Assembly (NCBI GenBank): GCA_030686995.1
Contig: CM060684.1
Location: 6,469,897 to 6,533,896, forward strand
Source: Artemisia argyi
Taxonomy: Eukaryota; Streptophyta; Magnoliopsida; Asterales; Asteraceae
DNA length: 64,000 nt
Direction of reading: 5' to 3'
Shown one piece after another: positions 33,536-45,084 of the stretch. The position numbers were made by a program, and so were the translations under genes. The notes under the pieces are model-generated. The model searched no databases. It saw nothing but the letters and a program-made list of their open reading frames with translations, and had not been told where the DNA came from. Numbering within the stretch: the stretch's first letter is position 1; every line of letters starts with the position of its first letter.

Positions 33536-34430
33536 ATGCTAGTAATATCGTGGAATTAGAGCTAAAATGGCATAACTTAACCCAAACGGGTCATTCGGGG
33601 CTGTTTCGACCCGTTTAGCATAATTGACATATAAACATACTACGAGTAACTCATTTAGGCACATAACGTATAAGTATAACACCATTGCATCATAATCCCT
33701 AAACCTGGAAAAGGACCTCCTGAGTTTAGCAATCCTCCCAGATGCCTTATCAATGGCGATAGCAGTCACTGTTGCATAAGTAACTTGATTTGTAACTCTA
33801 AAATAGAACATAAATAAGCCCATAAGCTGTTACATAAGTAACGCATCATGCAGTTTTAGTTGTAGGGTGTTTGAATTAACTTATGTTGAATAGCTTATGC
33901 AGGTTAGTAATATTGCACAAATCCCAAAAACAATACAATTAAAGGATTAAACAAACCATATATTTCATTAAAATTTTATAATACGGAAATGGGCAATACA
34001 AAAATCAATAGCGCAGTCTTACACCTCGCCTCATTGACACTAAGACCTAGTGTCTGAAGCAAATGCTTGAATATGTGTTTCGTAAATGGTTATCTATGTT
34101 TGTCGCTTGTTAAGGTGATTGCTAGTTATAAAGCAACCAACATGACTTTATCCGATTATCATGAAATGTAGCTAAAATAACAGATAGGAAGCGAAATGAT
34201 AAGTGAAAGTGCAAATTGGATGATGATGTAAAACACGACAAAATGATAAAAGTTACTACATGGATACGATATTATTATAAAATGTACTAACCTCTAGTTA
34301 AATAATTTGAGTTAGACATATTATCAAACATGTTATATGCAATAACAAGTTTAGAGTTCAAATTCAACTAATCGTATATAACTGTAACTACAAACCTCTA
34401 ATGAACATGGCGTATTTTACATGCTAATTT
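33536..34430. other. Unassigned intergenic sequence
   Basis: It contains an inverted pair acgggtcattcgg/cgacccgt near 33,583-33,620. A minus-strand stretch near 34,000-34,065 could read as a short exon tail. No convincing gene. Confidence 0.3.
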
Positions 34431-34527
34431 TCCGGTTAGACCCGGTCATTTCCGGTAAGAACAGGCCATTTCCCGTTAAGACCCGGTCATTTCTGGGTTA
34501 AACCCGGTTATATCCAGGCAAGACCCA
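34431..34527. repeat. CCGGTCAAGACCCGG minisatellite, locus 3
   Basis: About three units, followed by the same unique flank as at locus 4 (ggcttgaaatgattc, gttgagtcaagtagacacgt). Confidence 0.85.
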
Positions 34528-34878
34528 TTGTCGGCTTGAAATGATTCAACATATGAACAACTTTGGTTAGTGGTAGTTGAGTCAAGTAGACACGTGTTGA
34601 TAGGTGAAGATTATTGCATCCTTTGATACTTTTTATTAGAATCAGGTAGTAGCTATGCCAAAGATAGAGCATGTGAGTTGGGGAAAGCCATTTGGTATAT
34701 ATATATATGTTGTACGTGTTTGTTTGATTTTTTGCATTATTATTCTCGCATATAAAAAAACTTTTGAAATTGACAACTCAACCAAAAGAAAAGTACATGA
34801 CAAATAGTCGCGGGGCAACCCAAATCCCCAACCCACAACTTGCCACATGGCAATATTTTAGTGGATGTTTATCATTTG

Positions 34879-34924
<46 letters not shown>

Positions 34925-36190
34925 ATTTATCATTTTGTATTATTATTAAAAAATATAAAAAATATATCAAAATTTATATAAAATTTTATTTGTAAATATT
35001 TTATCAAACATATAGTTTTATATAAAATTTTAAATAATTAAATTAAATATAAAAATATATTAGATGAATTGCTAACTCAACTCTTCCCGTAATTTCATGA
35101 CGTTTAGTGAATTCGTTCACAACACTCCGAAAGTATATGTATTAGTTGTATGTGTTTGTTTGGTTTCCCGTAGCTTTCTGTGACATCATTATTTTTGCAT
35201 ATAGAAAGACCTTCGCAATCTCTTACCCGTCAATCACTCTCCCAAAAGTATATGATTTTGACGAATCAAGTTTGTATTTATTAAAATAAAGGTTAAAAGT
35301 TGTAAAATTTGGCCAAAAATAAAATAAACCCACTAAAAATGTAAAAACTAAAAACTCATAAAAATATATTAAAATGAATGTTGAATTAAAGAACACAAAA
35401 TTTTAGAAAATATGATGAAATTAGATCATAAAAATATAAATAAATAAAAAAATATTTCAATTTGAAAATAAATGTGATTTTTTAGTTGATAAGTGACACA
35501 TGTCACTCCATGATTGGAGCTCCTTATTTTAATTTATTATACACTAAACGTAATGGTCATAATAGTTCTCAAACATCTGTATGTATTTATTTTAATTTAC
35601 AGTTTTGTACTGCTTGTGCATCCTTGTTGTTCATAATTTCATTCTTAGTAATTAATCTTAGTTGAGAGGTCAAGGTATTAGGTTCGGTTTGGTGACCTAA
35701 CTTTGATTAAGTTGTAATCTTTATTATCAAAGCTCAATAATACAACAATTAAGGATCTGAACTTAGTAGTTTCATACTCAGTGCTGCGCTTGGTAAATCC
35801 GTTATCTCTTGAGCGTTTTCTGTAGTGAATCGAAAATACATATTATTTGCACGTTAGCGACTTCACAAACACACATATTATGAAAGCATATGTTTTCTAA
35901 CAAAGCTTGATACAAAAGCAAAATGTAGTTTGTTTTGAAGTACATTTTTGAATAACTTCAAAAGCTCATATATATGATAGATAGAAGCTTGATTAGTTCT
36001 CAACCCTCAGTAAGACATATATCGAGTGTTCATCATACCTTTTTCTCATTAACAATGGTGGCCAGAGAAGGCATAGGTGCCATGGTGGTTGCTAGTGGCG
36101 TGTTGGCATCATAGCAACAAGTATTATTTCACCTCTGCGGCAATAAATAGGTTCAATCCCATCTTTGTCGTGGTTTAACCTGGTTTGCTT
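34528..36190 (+). pseudogene. ARM cassette, copy 3: flank and 3' untranslated parts only
   Basis: 34,528-34,680 repeats the flank found after the minisatellite at 44.2 kb. 35,548-35,700 and 36,078-36,165 repeat the 3' region that follows ARM pseudogene copy 1 (17,790-18,040). The ARM coding part between them is gone. In its place is AT-rich sequence with a 42-base T run (34,880-34,921). Confidence 0.6.
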
Positions 36191-36202
36191 ATTACTTTCA
36201 CC

Positions 36203-36497
36203 TAGGGATGATCATTTTGACCCGAATTCTGGAACCGAAACGGTACCGATCCCGATATACAGTACGGTACCAGGACTACGAAATAAGGTGAAAAAAAAGC
36301 GGGACCACTAATTCTGTAGGGGACAGGTACCAAATCGGGAAATTCCCGAAAAAAAGCGGGAAAAACCTGATTTTCCAGTACCGATATCCGAATCCCGTTC
36401 GGTACGGTACCGGTACCACTAATTTATGCTCGGAAAAAAATTGGTACCACTAATTTGGTACGGGATCGGTACGGTACCGGTACCGTGCTCATCCCTA
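36203..36497. mobile_element. hAT-type MITE with GGTACCGGTACC motifs
   Basis: The 295-bp element has ends TAGGGATGATCA and, inverted, TAGGGATGAGCA. Flanks CTTTCACC and CTTCCGCC match at 6 of 8 positions. The interior is repeated GGTACGGTACC / CCCGAAAAAAAGCGGG. Confidence 0.8.
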
Positions 36498-36526
36498 CTT
36501 CCGCCCATTACTCTTACTCTCTTGAT

Positions 36527-36795
36527 TAGGGCTGAGCATAGGTTCGGAACCGACCCGAACCGAAAAAACCGAGGACCGAATTTCATGAAAAACCGGAACC
36601 GAAACCGAACCGACGGGCCGTCAGTTCGGTTCGGTTTTGTCGGTCTAAGTGTATTTTGGTATATTTTGTCGGTTTTGGGCCGAACCGGACCGAACCGTAC
36701 CGACCCGAAACCGAAATCATGTAAAACATGAAACCGAAACCGAACCGACGGGCCGTCGGTCCGGTTCGGTTTTGAACCTTCGGTGCTCAGCCCTA
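36527..36795. mobile_element. hAT-type MITE with CCGAACCGA motifs
   Basis: The 269-bp element has perfect 12-bp inverted ends TAGGGCTGAGCA and perfect CTCTTGAT duplications (36,519-36,526 and 36,796-36,803). The interior is repeated AACCGAAACCGAACCG. It lies 29 bp from the previous MITE. Confidence 0.95.
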
Positions 36796-37390
36796 CTCTT
36801 GATATGTTCTTTTTGTTCTTAATTAACCTCTGTGTTCATATATCAAACATTTACTATGTCCATATTTTGTATTTTCCATTACATCAAGAAAGCAAAAAAT
36901 TTTAACTTTAAAAAATTGTCAAAAGTATATTGCAATATTAAGCTGAAATAATTAGTTTTGAGAAAGTTCAATTCATATGTGTCAATCAAATAGGTATGTG
37001 AATTCTAATTCCTAACGGAGTTGGATGTTGAGATAGGCATTTTAATATGTCGTGTTCAGTGTTTCTAAGTAAGCGGCTTCAAAACGATTCCACAAATCAA
37101 CATGACATCAACGGTATCGGGTGTTTTCTTGTTTTGCTTGAACTCATGACTTATGTATCAGCTAAGAATTTGAGTGTACTCTATGCATCCACCATTATTG
37201 GCTTATATTCGAGCACTGGAATGCTTTATGTCTGTTGTATACAAAGAAAACTTTATTAGTGTTTGCCAAAACGATAATTTGCAACAGCTTGTGTTTTTAA
37301 TTTACTACAAAATATAGACAACTGCATCCCGTCATAAATCGAGTAAATTCAAAAAAGGGTATAAACAATTTAAATCAAGTCGAACTTTGG
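36796..37390. repeat. Duplicated intergenic block
   Basis: 37,085-37,340 matches 21,430-21,640 and part of 41,880-42,010 (phrases acttatgtatcagctaag, tttgagtgtact, gtttgccaaaa). No gene was seen. Confidence 0.45.
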
Positions 37391-37740
37391 TAGGGCTTGA
37401 TTCTACTCGACATTATTATGTTTGGCTCGAAAAACTTGATTTATTTATGATGATGAGTTTTAAATCGAGTTTTTTAAACCAACTAAAATTGAAATATAAA
37501 GATAAAATTCAAATTCGACTTGAGCTCGGCTCAAAAAGCTTGGTACATCTAATAATAAGTATTTACTTTTAGTGTATTTATATATAAGCACGTAAAAGCT
37601 CGAAAAGCTCACCAATTACTCAAGTCGAGTATATATAAGTTCGAGTTCGGCTCGACAAACTTTTCGAGCTAACTTTATGATCTCAAGCTCGAGACTCGAT
37701 AAAATTCAGCTCGAACAAGCTCGACCCATTTACGCCCCTA
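37391..37740. mobile_element. Probable hAT-type MITE with GAGCTCGA motifs
   Basis: Left end TAGGGCTTGATTC, right end inverted TAGGGGCGTAAATG. The interior is repeated CTCGA/TCGAG motifs like the element at 28.4 kb but in the opposite direction. Flanking duplication is only partial (4 of 8). Confidence 0.55.
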
Positions 37741-38039
37741 AACTCATATGCTTAGTTTTTAGAGAAAATTACCAAAACTAAGCCAAAAAAAAAAAAAACC
37801 TTTGATCCAAGACTTGGTCTCTTTTTTCATCTTTTTCTCATTTTGGTCGAGTTTAACTGATCAACTACTTGACTCCACCAATTTTAATGACACATGTCAT
37901 GCTCAACTGCTTAACTGCTCGACTCCAGCAATAATGGACTAAAGGTGTTTAGAAAAAGTACAAGACAGAGACACGTGTCACTAAATGGATGAAGTCGGAA
38001 AAAAATGTGCAAAAAGTGACCAAAGTCTTGGACCAAGTT

Positions 38040-38071
<32 letters not shown>

Positions 38072-38192
38072 TTTTTTTTTTTGGCTTTGTTTGATAATTT
38101 TCAGTTGTGGTGGCAATTTGTGCCAAAAATTAAAAAAAAAAAAAGAGCTAAATGGGCAAATTTTTAATAGATTTGTGTACATTTGGGCCCCA

Positions 38193-38225
<33 letters not shown>

Positions 38226-38740
38226 AAATGGGCATATATTGCCTATTTAGAAGTTAAATGGGCATAATGGGCACATGTTTTTCTCTCAATTGGAGAACAT
38301 TAAATTGTTTTTAATGAAAAACTTATGGATATAGTATATTTAGTTACCTAAATATAAATTATAAAAGAGGCGTTACTTTTGAGGATTTTTTTTTTAGGTC
38401 TTTTATAAAGCAATTCGTATAACATGCGCCCGTTTGGCCCACATCCGTTTGGCCCATAGCCCGTTAAACCCGTAGCCCGTGCCCGCCCGACCCGCCCTTT
38501 TTGCCACCTTTACTCCACTACTATTTAACTTCCCTACGTATGTTTCTTTGTCTGTTTTAAACTAAACTTTTGTAATCGATAAATAAAAGTAGGGGTGGTT
38601 TGAGGGCTAAACCTCATTTCTAATAACCGGTAGGTCTCGTGCTCGAGTCGTCAATTCCGCGCCTGCTTTTTTCTCTATAATATTATTATTTTGTCTTCTT
38701 CTAAAACATCTCACTAGCAATAGTTTATATGAATTACACG
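37741..38740. repeat. Low-complexity region with long T runs and a SINE-like head
   Basis: T runs lie at about 38,041-38,070 and 38,196-38,224. An inverted pair ccaagacttggtc/gtcttggaccaag spans 37,807-38,037. GCCCGTTTGGCCC/GCCCGACCCGCCC motifs at 38,427-38,500 resemble the edge of another simple-motif MITE. A plus-orientation SINE-like head (ggtctcgtgctcgagtcg) sits at 38,590-38,665. No gene was seen. Confidence 0.45.
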
Positions 38741-39730
38741 ATATGTGGAAAACTAGAAGGGGGTTGAATAGTTTTACGTCCTTTTTAAATTTATTTTCAA
38801 AATCTTTTGCAGCTTATAAAAACTTTCGATTCGATCTTACGCGAATTCAAGTATCAACAAATACAAGCAACACTAATCTAATAATGAAAGTATTGAAATA
38901 GAATGAAGAAAAGATAGAGTTAGAAAGATCAAACCACAACACGCGAATTTATAGTGGTTCGGCTACAAGGACACCTTCCTTACCCTACTCCACTCCCCGA
39001 GTACCACACTCGAGAGTTTTCTTCACTATGTCAACAAACTCCTTATGGCGGAGAAACCTTACACACCTTGGCTTACACCTATTAACGACACTAAGCTAAA
39101 TGTCGAGTTCTAATCGTAGCTAGAACCAATCTCACAACTTCTTCAATACTTCACTCCTTCTTCACACCTTCACAACTTCTTCAAGATAGCTTCACACCTT
39201 TTCTTCTTGTCTACTTCACACCTTCTTTTATGCACAACTAAATCATAACAACTACACTACTTTACAACACACCTAGTATCTACAATCAACAAATTCACAC
39301 AACACTTTACAAGTATCTAGCACTACTACAAGATGAAACTAGCTAATCACAACACTACTACAATTTAATGGATGTAGAGGAGTGTTCTTCTTTTTGCACT
39401 TGAGTGGATGAAGCTTTGTATCACTTAGAAACAAAGACTTATGAATTATATGATGAAAGGATTTTTGAGATAGAAATGGAGATTGGATCAGAAGGTTTTT
39501 AGTGCAAAAAGGTGAGAAAATTCTGTGGAATGAACCGGTATTTAAAAGGGAAAGATTTACTGTTCTGGAGCGTGACCGGTTCACTTAATTAGGGGCCAAT
39601 CCCCTTAATAATTAAGGGGGCCGCCTTATGAATTAAGGGGGCCGCCCCTCCAGAACGTTTGATTTTCTTGTCCATTAGTGGGGAAGGTTTTTCTGGATAA
39701 AACTTGCCCTTTTTGGTTGGAATTTTGAAA
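38741..39730. repeat. Unclassified dispersed repeat with a terminal hairpin cluster
   Basis: Begins near ctagaagggggttgaatag, a phrase I associate with a widespread plant terminal-repeat sequence, with atagtggttcggctacaagg and a CT-rich tract following. It ends in palindromes: CCCCTTAAT-A-ATTAAGGGG at 39,601-39,619, repeated AATTAAGGGGGCCGCC, and GTTCTGGAG/CTCCAGAAC at 39,562 and 39,647. No gene was seen; the short minus frame at 39,339-39,584 has no domain. Confidence 0.4.
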
Positions 39731-40430
39731 TCATATCTTTGTAGTTTAATAAAACAATACCAAAAATGATTTACTAATATATATAAAATGTTAATGTCAT
39801 TTTATAAAATGTTATGTGTTAAGAAAAGGCTTCATTTGATCATGCAATGCATAAGATGCTAAGTTTATGCATACCTTAAGTGATATTATTTGTAGAAGTA
39901 AATATTTGTTACTAAGTACTTGTTTACGTCATAATCTTGACTTAGTTTATTTTACATTTTGTGATTATCAAAACATAGATTTATTGAGAAATATTAATAA
40001 CGTTTTTAAACATTATTTATATCAACACGATACATACTGGTGTACATCAATTCCATGCCGATTCGTATGTTTTTGTTGCTTAATTTTCAATCATTAACAT
40101 ATATTTCACCAACGTTTTTATATCCTTAGGACACGTTTTTATATACTTTTTTTTCACAGAAAAACATCGAGCATATGTGCTTAATTGTTGCTTTTTTCCT
40201 GAGTATGTAACTAAATACTTGATAGAAAAACAAAATGGAAATATTACACAGTAGTCAGTTACACAAGTAAATGTTACTTCAATTCGAAGTAAATCAAAAG
40301 TATCATATAGACCAAGGAAGAAGAAGAAAAAAAAATTGTATAGTTGTTATTTTTGGTACAAAAATATGAATGCATTTGACGCCTCGTGAATTAGGTACAT
40401 ATATAACATCATGAACAATAAATAAGGGTG
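39731..40430. other. AT-rich intergenic sequence
   Basis: Nothing recognisable. The short frame at 39,867-40,097 has no domain or family resemblance. Confidence 0.3.
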
Positions 40431-40785
40431 CGTTTGGTTGGTGGGTTAAAGATAGGATTAGGGGATAAAAGTAGAAAGTAGTTGTTTTGTTTAAACTAGT
40501 GGACCCCAAAATATTGCTTCATGCCTTATTATTTCGCATCTACTATTCTACTAATGTCATGCACAAGATCAGGTTTTGGTAAAATGTTGTACTATCACTT
40601 TTTTTTGTGGGCCATATATATATCTCCTTCACATGTTTTATTTTTCCTTTCTTTTTTTCTATTAATAAACTTTTATTTTATAATTTTATTTACTTATAAT
40701 ATATTTTTTCCTTCATACATCAACTCAAAATCCTAATCCTAATCCTAATTCTAAACCCGTCTACAAATCAAACGGGCCCTAAATT
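40430..40785. mobile_element. MITE with GGGTGCGTTTGGTT-type ends
   Basis: Left end TAAGGGTGCGTTTGGTTGG and right end, inverted, TTAGGGCCCGTTTGATTTG. Telomere-like CCTAATCCTAATCCTAAT lies inside the right end. Ends of this type are common in plant MITEs. The target duplication could not be fixed. Confidence 0.6.
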
Positions 40786-41210
40786 ATTTGTTTTTGAGAA
40801 TGAAACTTGAGAGTTTGTGTAGCTTTTCTGGCTAAGGTTTATATCCTATAAGTGATAAGTGGTAGGTCTCGTGTGTTCTAATTCTATTCAGCAACCGGTC
40901 ATCAACTCTTTTGTTTTTTCGTCATTTTTTTTTCTTTCACTTTTTCTCTTAAGTTGTTACCACGTCATTTTTTTCCTTCAGTATTCATTCACCAGAATAG
41001 TTTGGTTACGCTAAAGACTCCACCTCTCGATAACTCCATCTGTTTATAAATACTAACCAAAACATATATGTACTATATTTTGGTACTAGGAATGTACTCT
41101 AGCCGAAACATATATGTTTTACATTTTGATACTAGGGATGTATTTAATGTCACTTTTTTTTTTTTTTTTTTTTTTTTTTTTCCGAATATTCATCAAGTTT
41201 ATAAAAATAA
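40786..41210. repeat. SINE-like head and duplicated flank
   Basis: A plus-orientation SINE-like head (ggctaagg, then gtggtaggtctcgtgtg) lies at about 40,828-40,900. 41,060-41,140 has two copies of a phrase around aacatatatgt.. / actagg.atgta. A T run occurs at 41,153-41,181. Confidence 0.45.
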
Positions 41211-41520
41211 CAAAAGCTAGTGATAATCTTCATGACGTTAGGGCATGCTTGATTGGAGGTTTTTGAACCTGGGAAATGGAAAAGGTAATCAAAAGCGATT
41301 GTTAATTGGATATAATGCAATCACACAATATCCGATAGTGGGTAATACTACATTCCTCACCAATTCCAGTTTCCGTTGTTGTATTATGCCACTTCCCATG
41401 GCCCCGATGATGAGAATGACAACGGTGATAAAGTCACTGCACCTTCACATGTGGCTCCTGGTGTGTGATCTGAATGGAACACAAGTGGACTAATAAAGAT
41501 CGATGTAATCTATATGTGAT
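41211..41520 (+). pseudogene. Relic of the secreted-peptide gene (promoter and 3' half), inverted copy
   Basis: On the plus strand 41,205-41,240 matches upstream flank of the peptide gene, and 41,382-41,515 matches its 3' coding half (cysteine cluster region, DDE-rich part, MAPG tail) and 3' flank (tggactaataaagatcgatg). The start and signal peptide have been replaced by about 140 bp of unrelated sequence, and the frame is shifted. Not functional. Confidence 0.65.
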
Positions 41521-42478
41521 ATGAAATATTGAGTTTATTTAAATTAAAGACATGTAATGCCGGTTGGAGTCTTATTAAAATTAAATTGGTTATGAACTTT
41601 GCTAATTTAAGTCGACTTTTGTGAGAACAAGGACCATAGAAGGTTCACCATTTGTAAGTCATTTAACCATGCATGTTAGCGAGTCCATAACTAACCAAGT
41701 AAGTTGATTTACACGCAACTTGTTTTACTTTATATGAAGTTGATCAATCTTTAGTCTTTTTTACAAAACATAACAACATTGTTAATTTGTGCAAAATAGT
41801 TGATATGTTTTCACATTCAAACTCTATGAACATTCAACAAAGTTACAACGCGCTCTACTCACCCGCCGTTATATTATTACAGGCTTGAATTCGACCAGCA
41901 GGATATTTTGTGTCTATTTGACAAAGAAAGCTTGTTATTTGTATTTGCCAAAAAATAATATGCAAATAGTATGTGTTTTCACTACAAAATAGTGGCTAGT
42001 GCATCCATGCTATCAATCAAGTACATTCAAATCCTTAGTTGATAAACCATGTTTTCTCTATGTTATCATGGGAGGATCTCACTCCGTTATCATGACCTTT
42101 TCTATAAACCTCCATTGATGCTTTAATTATAAATGATAAGTAAAAATAGTTATAAGAATTAAAACACAGTCGAGCATATGCTACTTTTTGTTCATTAAAA
42201 ACAAGTATATATAATACTATGCTTCTTCAAAGTTCATTAAAGTATCATAAAAAAAGAATAAAATAAATTATGTTGCTTATTTTTAAGTAGATATTAAATA
42301 CATTTGTTTTGAGAATATACCTTGTGTGTGTGGGTGGCATGAAGGCTAATCATGTACTCTTATATCTGTTAGGTCACAAGTTCGAGCCTTCACACTTGCC
42401 CCATACATTTTATTATTATTATTTTTTATCTTTTGGTTTTCCTCTTTTGGTTTTTTGTTTATACTCAATGTGGTCAAG
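41521..42478. repeat. Inverted duplicate of 24.96-25.66 kb
   Basis: 41,625-41,770 and 41,980-42,125 are inverted relatives of sequence around 25,440-25,510 and 24,960-25,070. A plus-orientation SINE-like head (cacaagttcgagccttcac) lies at about 42,320-42,400. No gene was seen. Confidence 0.55.
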
Positions 42479-43042
42479 TAGGGATGTAAACGAACTGGAC
42501 GAACACGGATTGAGTCTTGCTCATGTTCGTTCGTTGAATTTTAAAAGGACACAAACACTTAAATGAACAAATCTTTTTTTCATGTTCGTTTATTAATGAA
42601 ATGAATTGTTCATGTTCATTTATGTTTGTTCATTAAGACACTAAATGAACATAAATGATCGAACATAAATGAATATAGAAAAATAAACATAAAACTTACT
42701 GTATTAAATTATGCATAATATTTTGCTTGACAAGTTATGCATAATATTTTGTTTTACAAGAGTTGTTTTGTTTAAACAACCCAGATTTAAAGCTATACAA
42801 TTAAAAAAAATATGAAATACGAACATAAACAAATAAACGAACATCAACGAACGTTAATAAATGCATAATCAGACGTTCATGAACATAAATGAACGGACGC
42901 AACTTTTGTTCATGTTCCTTCATTTAACTAAACGAACGTAAAATATTGTTCATGTTTGTACATTTTTTAAATAAACGAACATTTTACCAAACGGTTCATG
43001 AAATTTTCACTGAAAGTTCAGTTCAGTTCGTTTACGGCCCTA
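42479..43042. mobile_element. hAT-type MITE with AACATAAACGAACG motifs
   Basis: The 564-bp element has ends TAGGGATGTAAACGAACTG and, inverted, TAGGGCCGTAAACGAACTG. Flanks TGGTCAAG and CAGTCAAG match at 6 of 8. The interior is repeated GTTCATGTTCGTT/AACGAACATAAA. Confidence 0.85.
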
Positions 43043-43389
43043 CAGTCAAGTGGTAAAATCAATTGATCTGGTATTTCTCGGTTTAAGTCATTTGAAGATG
43101 GTTAAAGACACGTAGATTTAATGTCCAAAACATCACAAACCGTGATTACCAAAATGAAAAGGGTACACTCGGGTTTATCAGCACAAAAATAATAAATTTC
43201 AACCATAAATTCATACTTTTATTGACACTATATATGATAAGGGACACCTAGTGTTTTAGTTTGTTGGAAAAGAATCAAAGATTATACTCACAAAACGAGA
43301 AATCTGATAAACAGTTATTAACGGGTTCATAAATCCTGCTAACTCAAACAATCTTACTAAAAATGCAAAATACATACTGAATAATAATA
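43043..43389. other. Intergenic sequence
   Basis: No recognisable feature apart from ordinary AT-rich sequence. Confidence 0.3.
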
Positions 43390-43758
43390 GGGGCAATTGC
43401 ATATATACCCACTAAAACTTGCATATTTGACAATGTCTTCTCAATGTTGTTGTTAACTTGTTATTGTTGTGGAAGTGCGTCTTAAAATTACAACAAATGC
43501 ATCATAACATTGATGAAATGATAACTTGGCACTAAAATGATTAAACTTTATATTTTACACCTCTTAAATTTAGCAAAACAACAAACTAATCCTTTAATCT
43601 TATTATGGGAGAATTGCATATATACCCACTAAAACTCAAAAACTTGCATATTTCCCCAAAATACATGTTTTTAATGCATGATTTACAATGCAAGTTAAGC
43701 ATGTTTTGAGTATATATGCAAATATGCAAGTTTTAGTGGGTATATATGCAATTGCCCT
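43390..43758. mobile_element. MITE with about 38-bp inverted ends, left end duplicated inside
   Basis: GGGCAATTGCATATATACCC and following bases at 43,391 are inverted at 43,719-43,756. A second left-end-like copy (gaattgcatatatacccac) lies at about 43,614. This suggests a nested or partly duplicated element. There is no coding capacity. Confidence 0.8.
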
Positions 43759-43970
43759 TAATAAATAAATAAATAAAAGTTACTAGTGAGGGTGTTGTTG
43801 ACTCGAACACGGGACCCATCATTAAATGTGATTAGATGTAGCCATCAACACAACCGGAAGCTTATGTTTCTTTCTCAAATATAATTATTTATTTTGGTGC
43901 TATAAAAAATCACCATATACTTCCTTCCTTCTTTTTTGAAATACTTTTGTTAATATTTAACCATTTTGTC
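43759..43970. repeat. SINE-like head upstream of minisatellite locus 4
   Basis: gactcgaacacgggaccc at about 43,800 and the following 150 bp closely match 16,640-16,790 upstream of locus 1. The cassette is therefore SINE-like head, then minisatellite, then ARM pseudogene at both places. Confidence 0.65.
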
Positions 43971-43973
43971 CAC

Positions 43974-44232
43974 CCGGTCCGGTAAAAACCCGGCCATATC
44001 CGGCCAAGACCCGGTTAAACCCTGTCATTTCCGATCAAGACCCGGTCATATCCCGGGCAAGACCCGGTCATATCCGGTCAAGACCCGGTCATTTCCGGGC
44101 AAGACCCGGTTAGACCCTGTCATTCCCGATCAAGACCCGGTCATATCCCGGGCAAGACCCGGTCATTTCCACTTAGACCCGGTCATATCCACTTAGACCC
44201 GGTCATATCCGGTCAAGACCCGGTCATATCCG
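43974..44232. repeat. CCGGTCAAGACCCGG minisatellite, locus 4
   Basis: The longest of the four arrays, about seven degenerate units with ATATCCGG and ATTTCC(C)GG variants. The open frame through it is a repeat artefact. Confidence 0.9.
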
Positions 44233-45084
44233 GCCAGACCCATTGTGGGCTTGAAATGATTCCACATATGAACAACTTTGGTTACTGGTAGTTGAGTCAA
44301 GTAGACACGTGTTGATAGATGAAGGTTGTTGGAATCAGGTAGTAGCTATGCGTATGTTAAGGATAATGCTAGGGTGATTAGACACGTGTTGGAGCTGTGT
44401 GGGAGTGGGACTACGAATTCGCGTAATGTGGAGTGTTGTGTATTGAGGAATTTTCCGAGTTTTGTTCATGTTAGTTAGGGGTGTTTTTGTTGAGGGTTGT
44501 CAAGTCTGGGACGGTTTTGGCGTAGGAGTATGGATTTGGTTGTTTGAGTAATTTGGTTAGGGAGGATGATGATTTGAAGGTGATGGTTGTTAGGAGTGTC
44601 CTTTTTGTGATTTTGAGGGGGTCTTTTTTATTCTGGGAATAGTGTGAGGAGTTTGGAGGTTGCTTGGCATGTGTTGAACGGGTGGTGGAGTTTATTGTTA
44701 ATGAAGGGGTTTTTGGTTAGGATTGTTGAGCTGTGGGGTGTTCGGAATGAGGATTCAGTGTGCCAAGGCGCGGAGAGATTTGGGGGAATTGGGGTGTATA
44801 GGACCGTTGATCGGTATGTTGGATGGGAAAGCGATTCAGGAGAAACAAGCGGCTGTGAGAGCGTTGTCAGTTCTATTGATTTGTTCGGGGAACAGAAGGA
44901 TTTATCAGAAGGAAAAAAGAGTGATAGTGAGCGTAGTCCAGTTATTAGATCCTTCTATACCGAATTTTGATAACAAGTACCCTGTGTCACTTCTAATGTC
45001 TATATCTCATTCGAAGGAATGTCGCAAATAGATGGTAAACGCGGGTGCTTTGTTACTTTTAAAAAAGCTTGTAGAAATGGATGT

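Noticed and set aside
34764..34949. Open frames ending in poly-Phe or poly-Lys (34,764-34,949; 37,911-38,267)
   Set aside because: They are translations of long T or A homopolymers.
40725..40755. Telomeric repeat CCTAATCCTAAT as an interstitial telomere
   Set aside because: Only four short units, six-base rather than the plant seven-base CCCTAAA, and located inside the end of a MITE.
43966..44196. Repeat protein of SRPGHIPGKTRSYPVKTR type
   Set aside because: Frame across the CCGGTCAAGACCCGG minisatellite; no start context, no conservation of the frame between loci.
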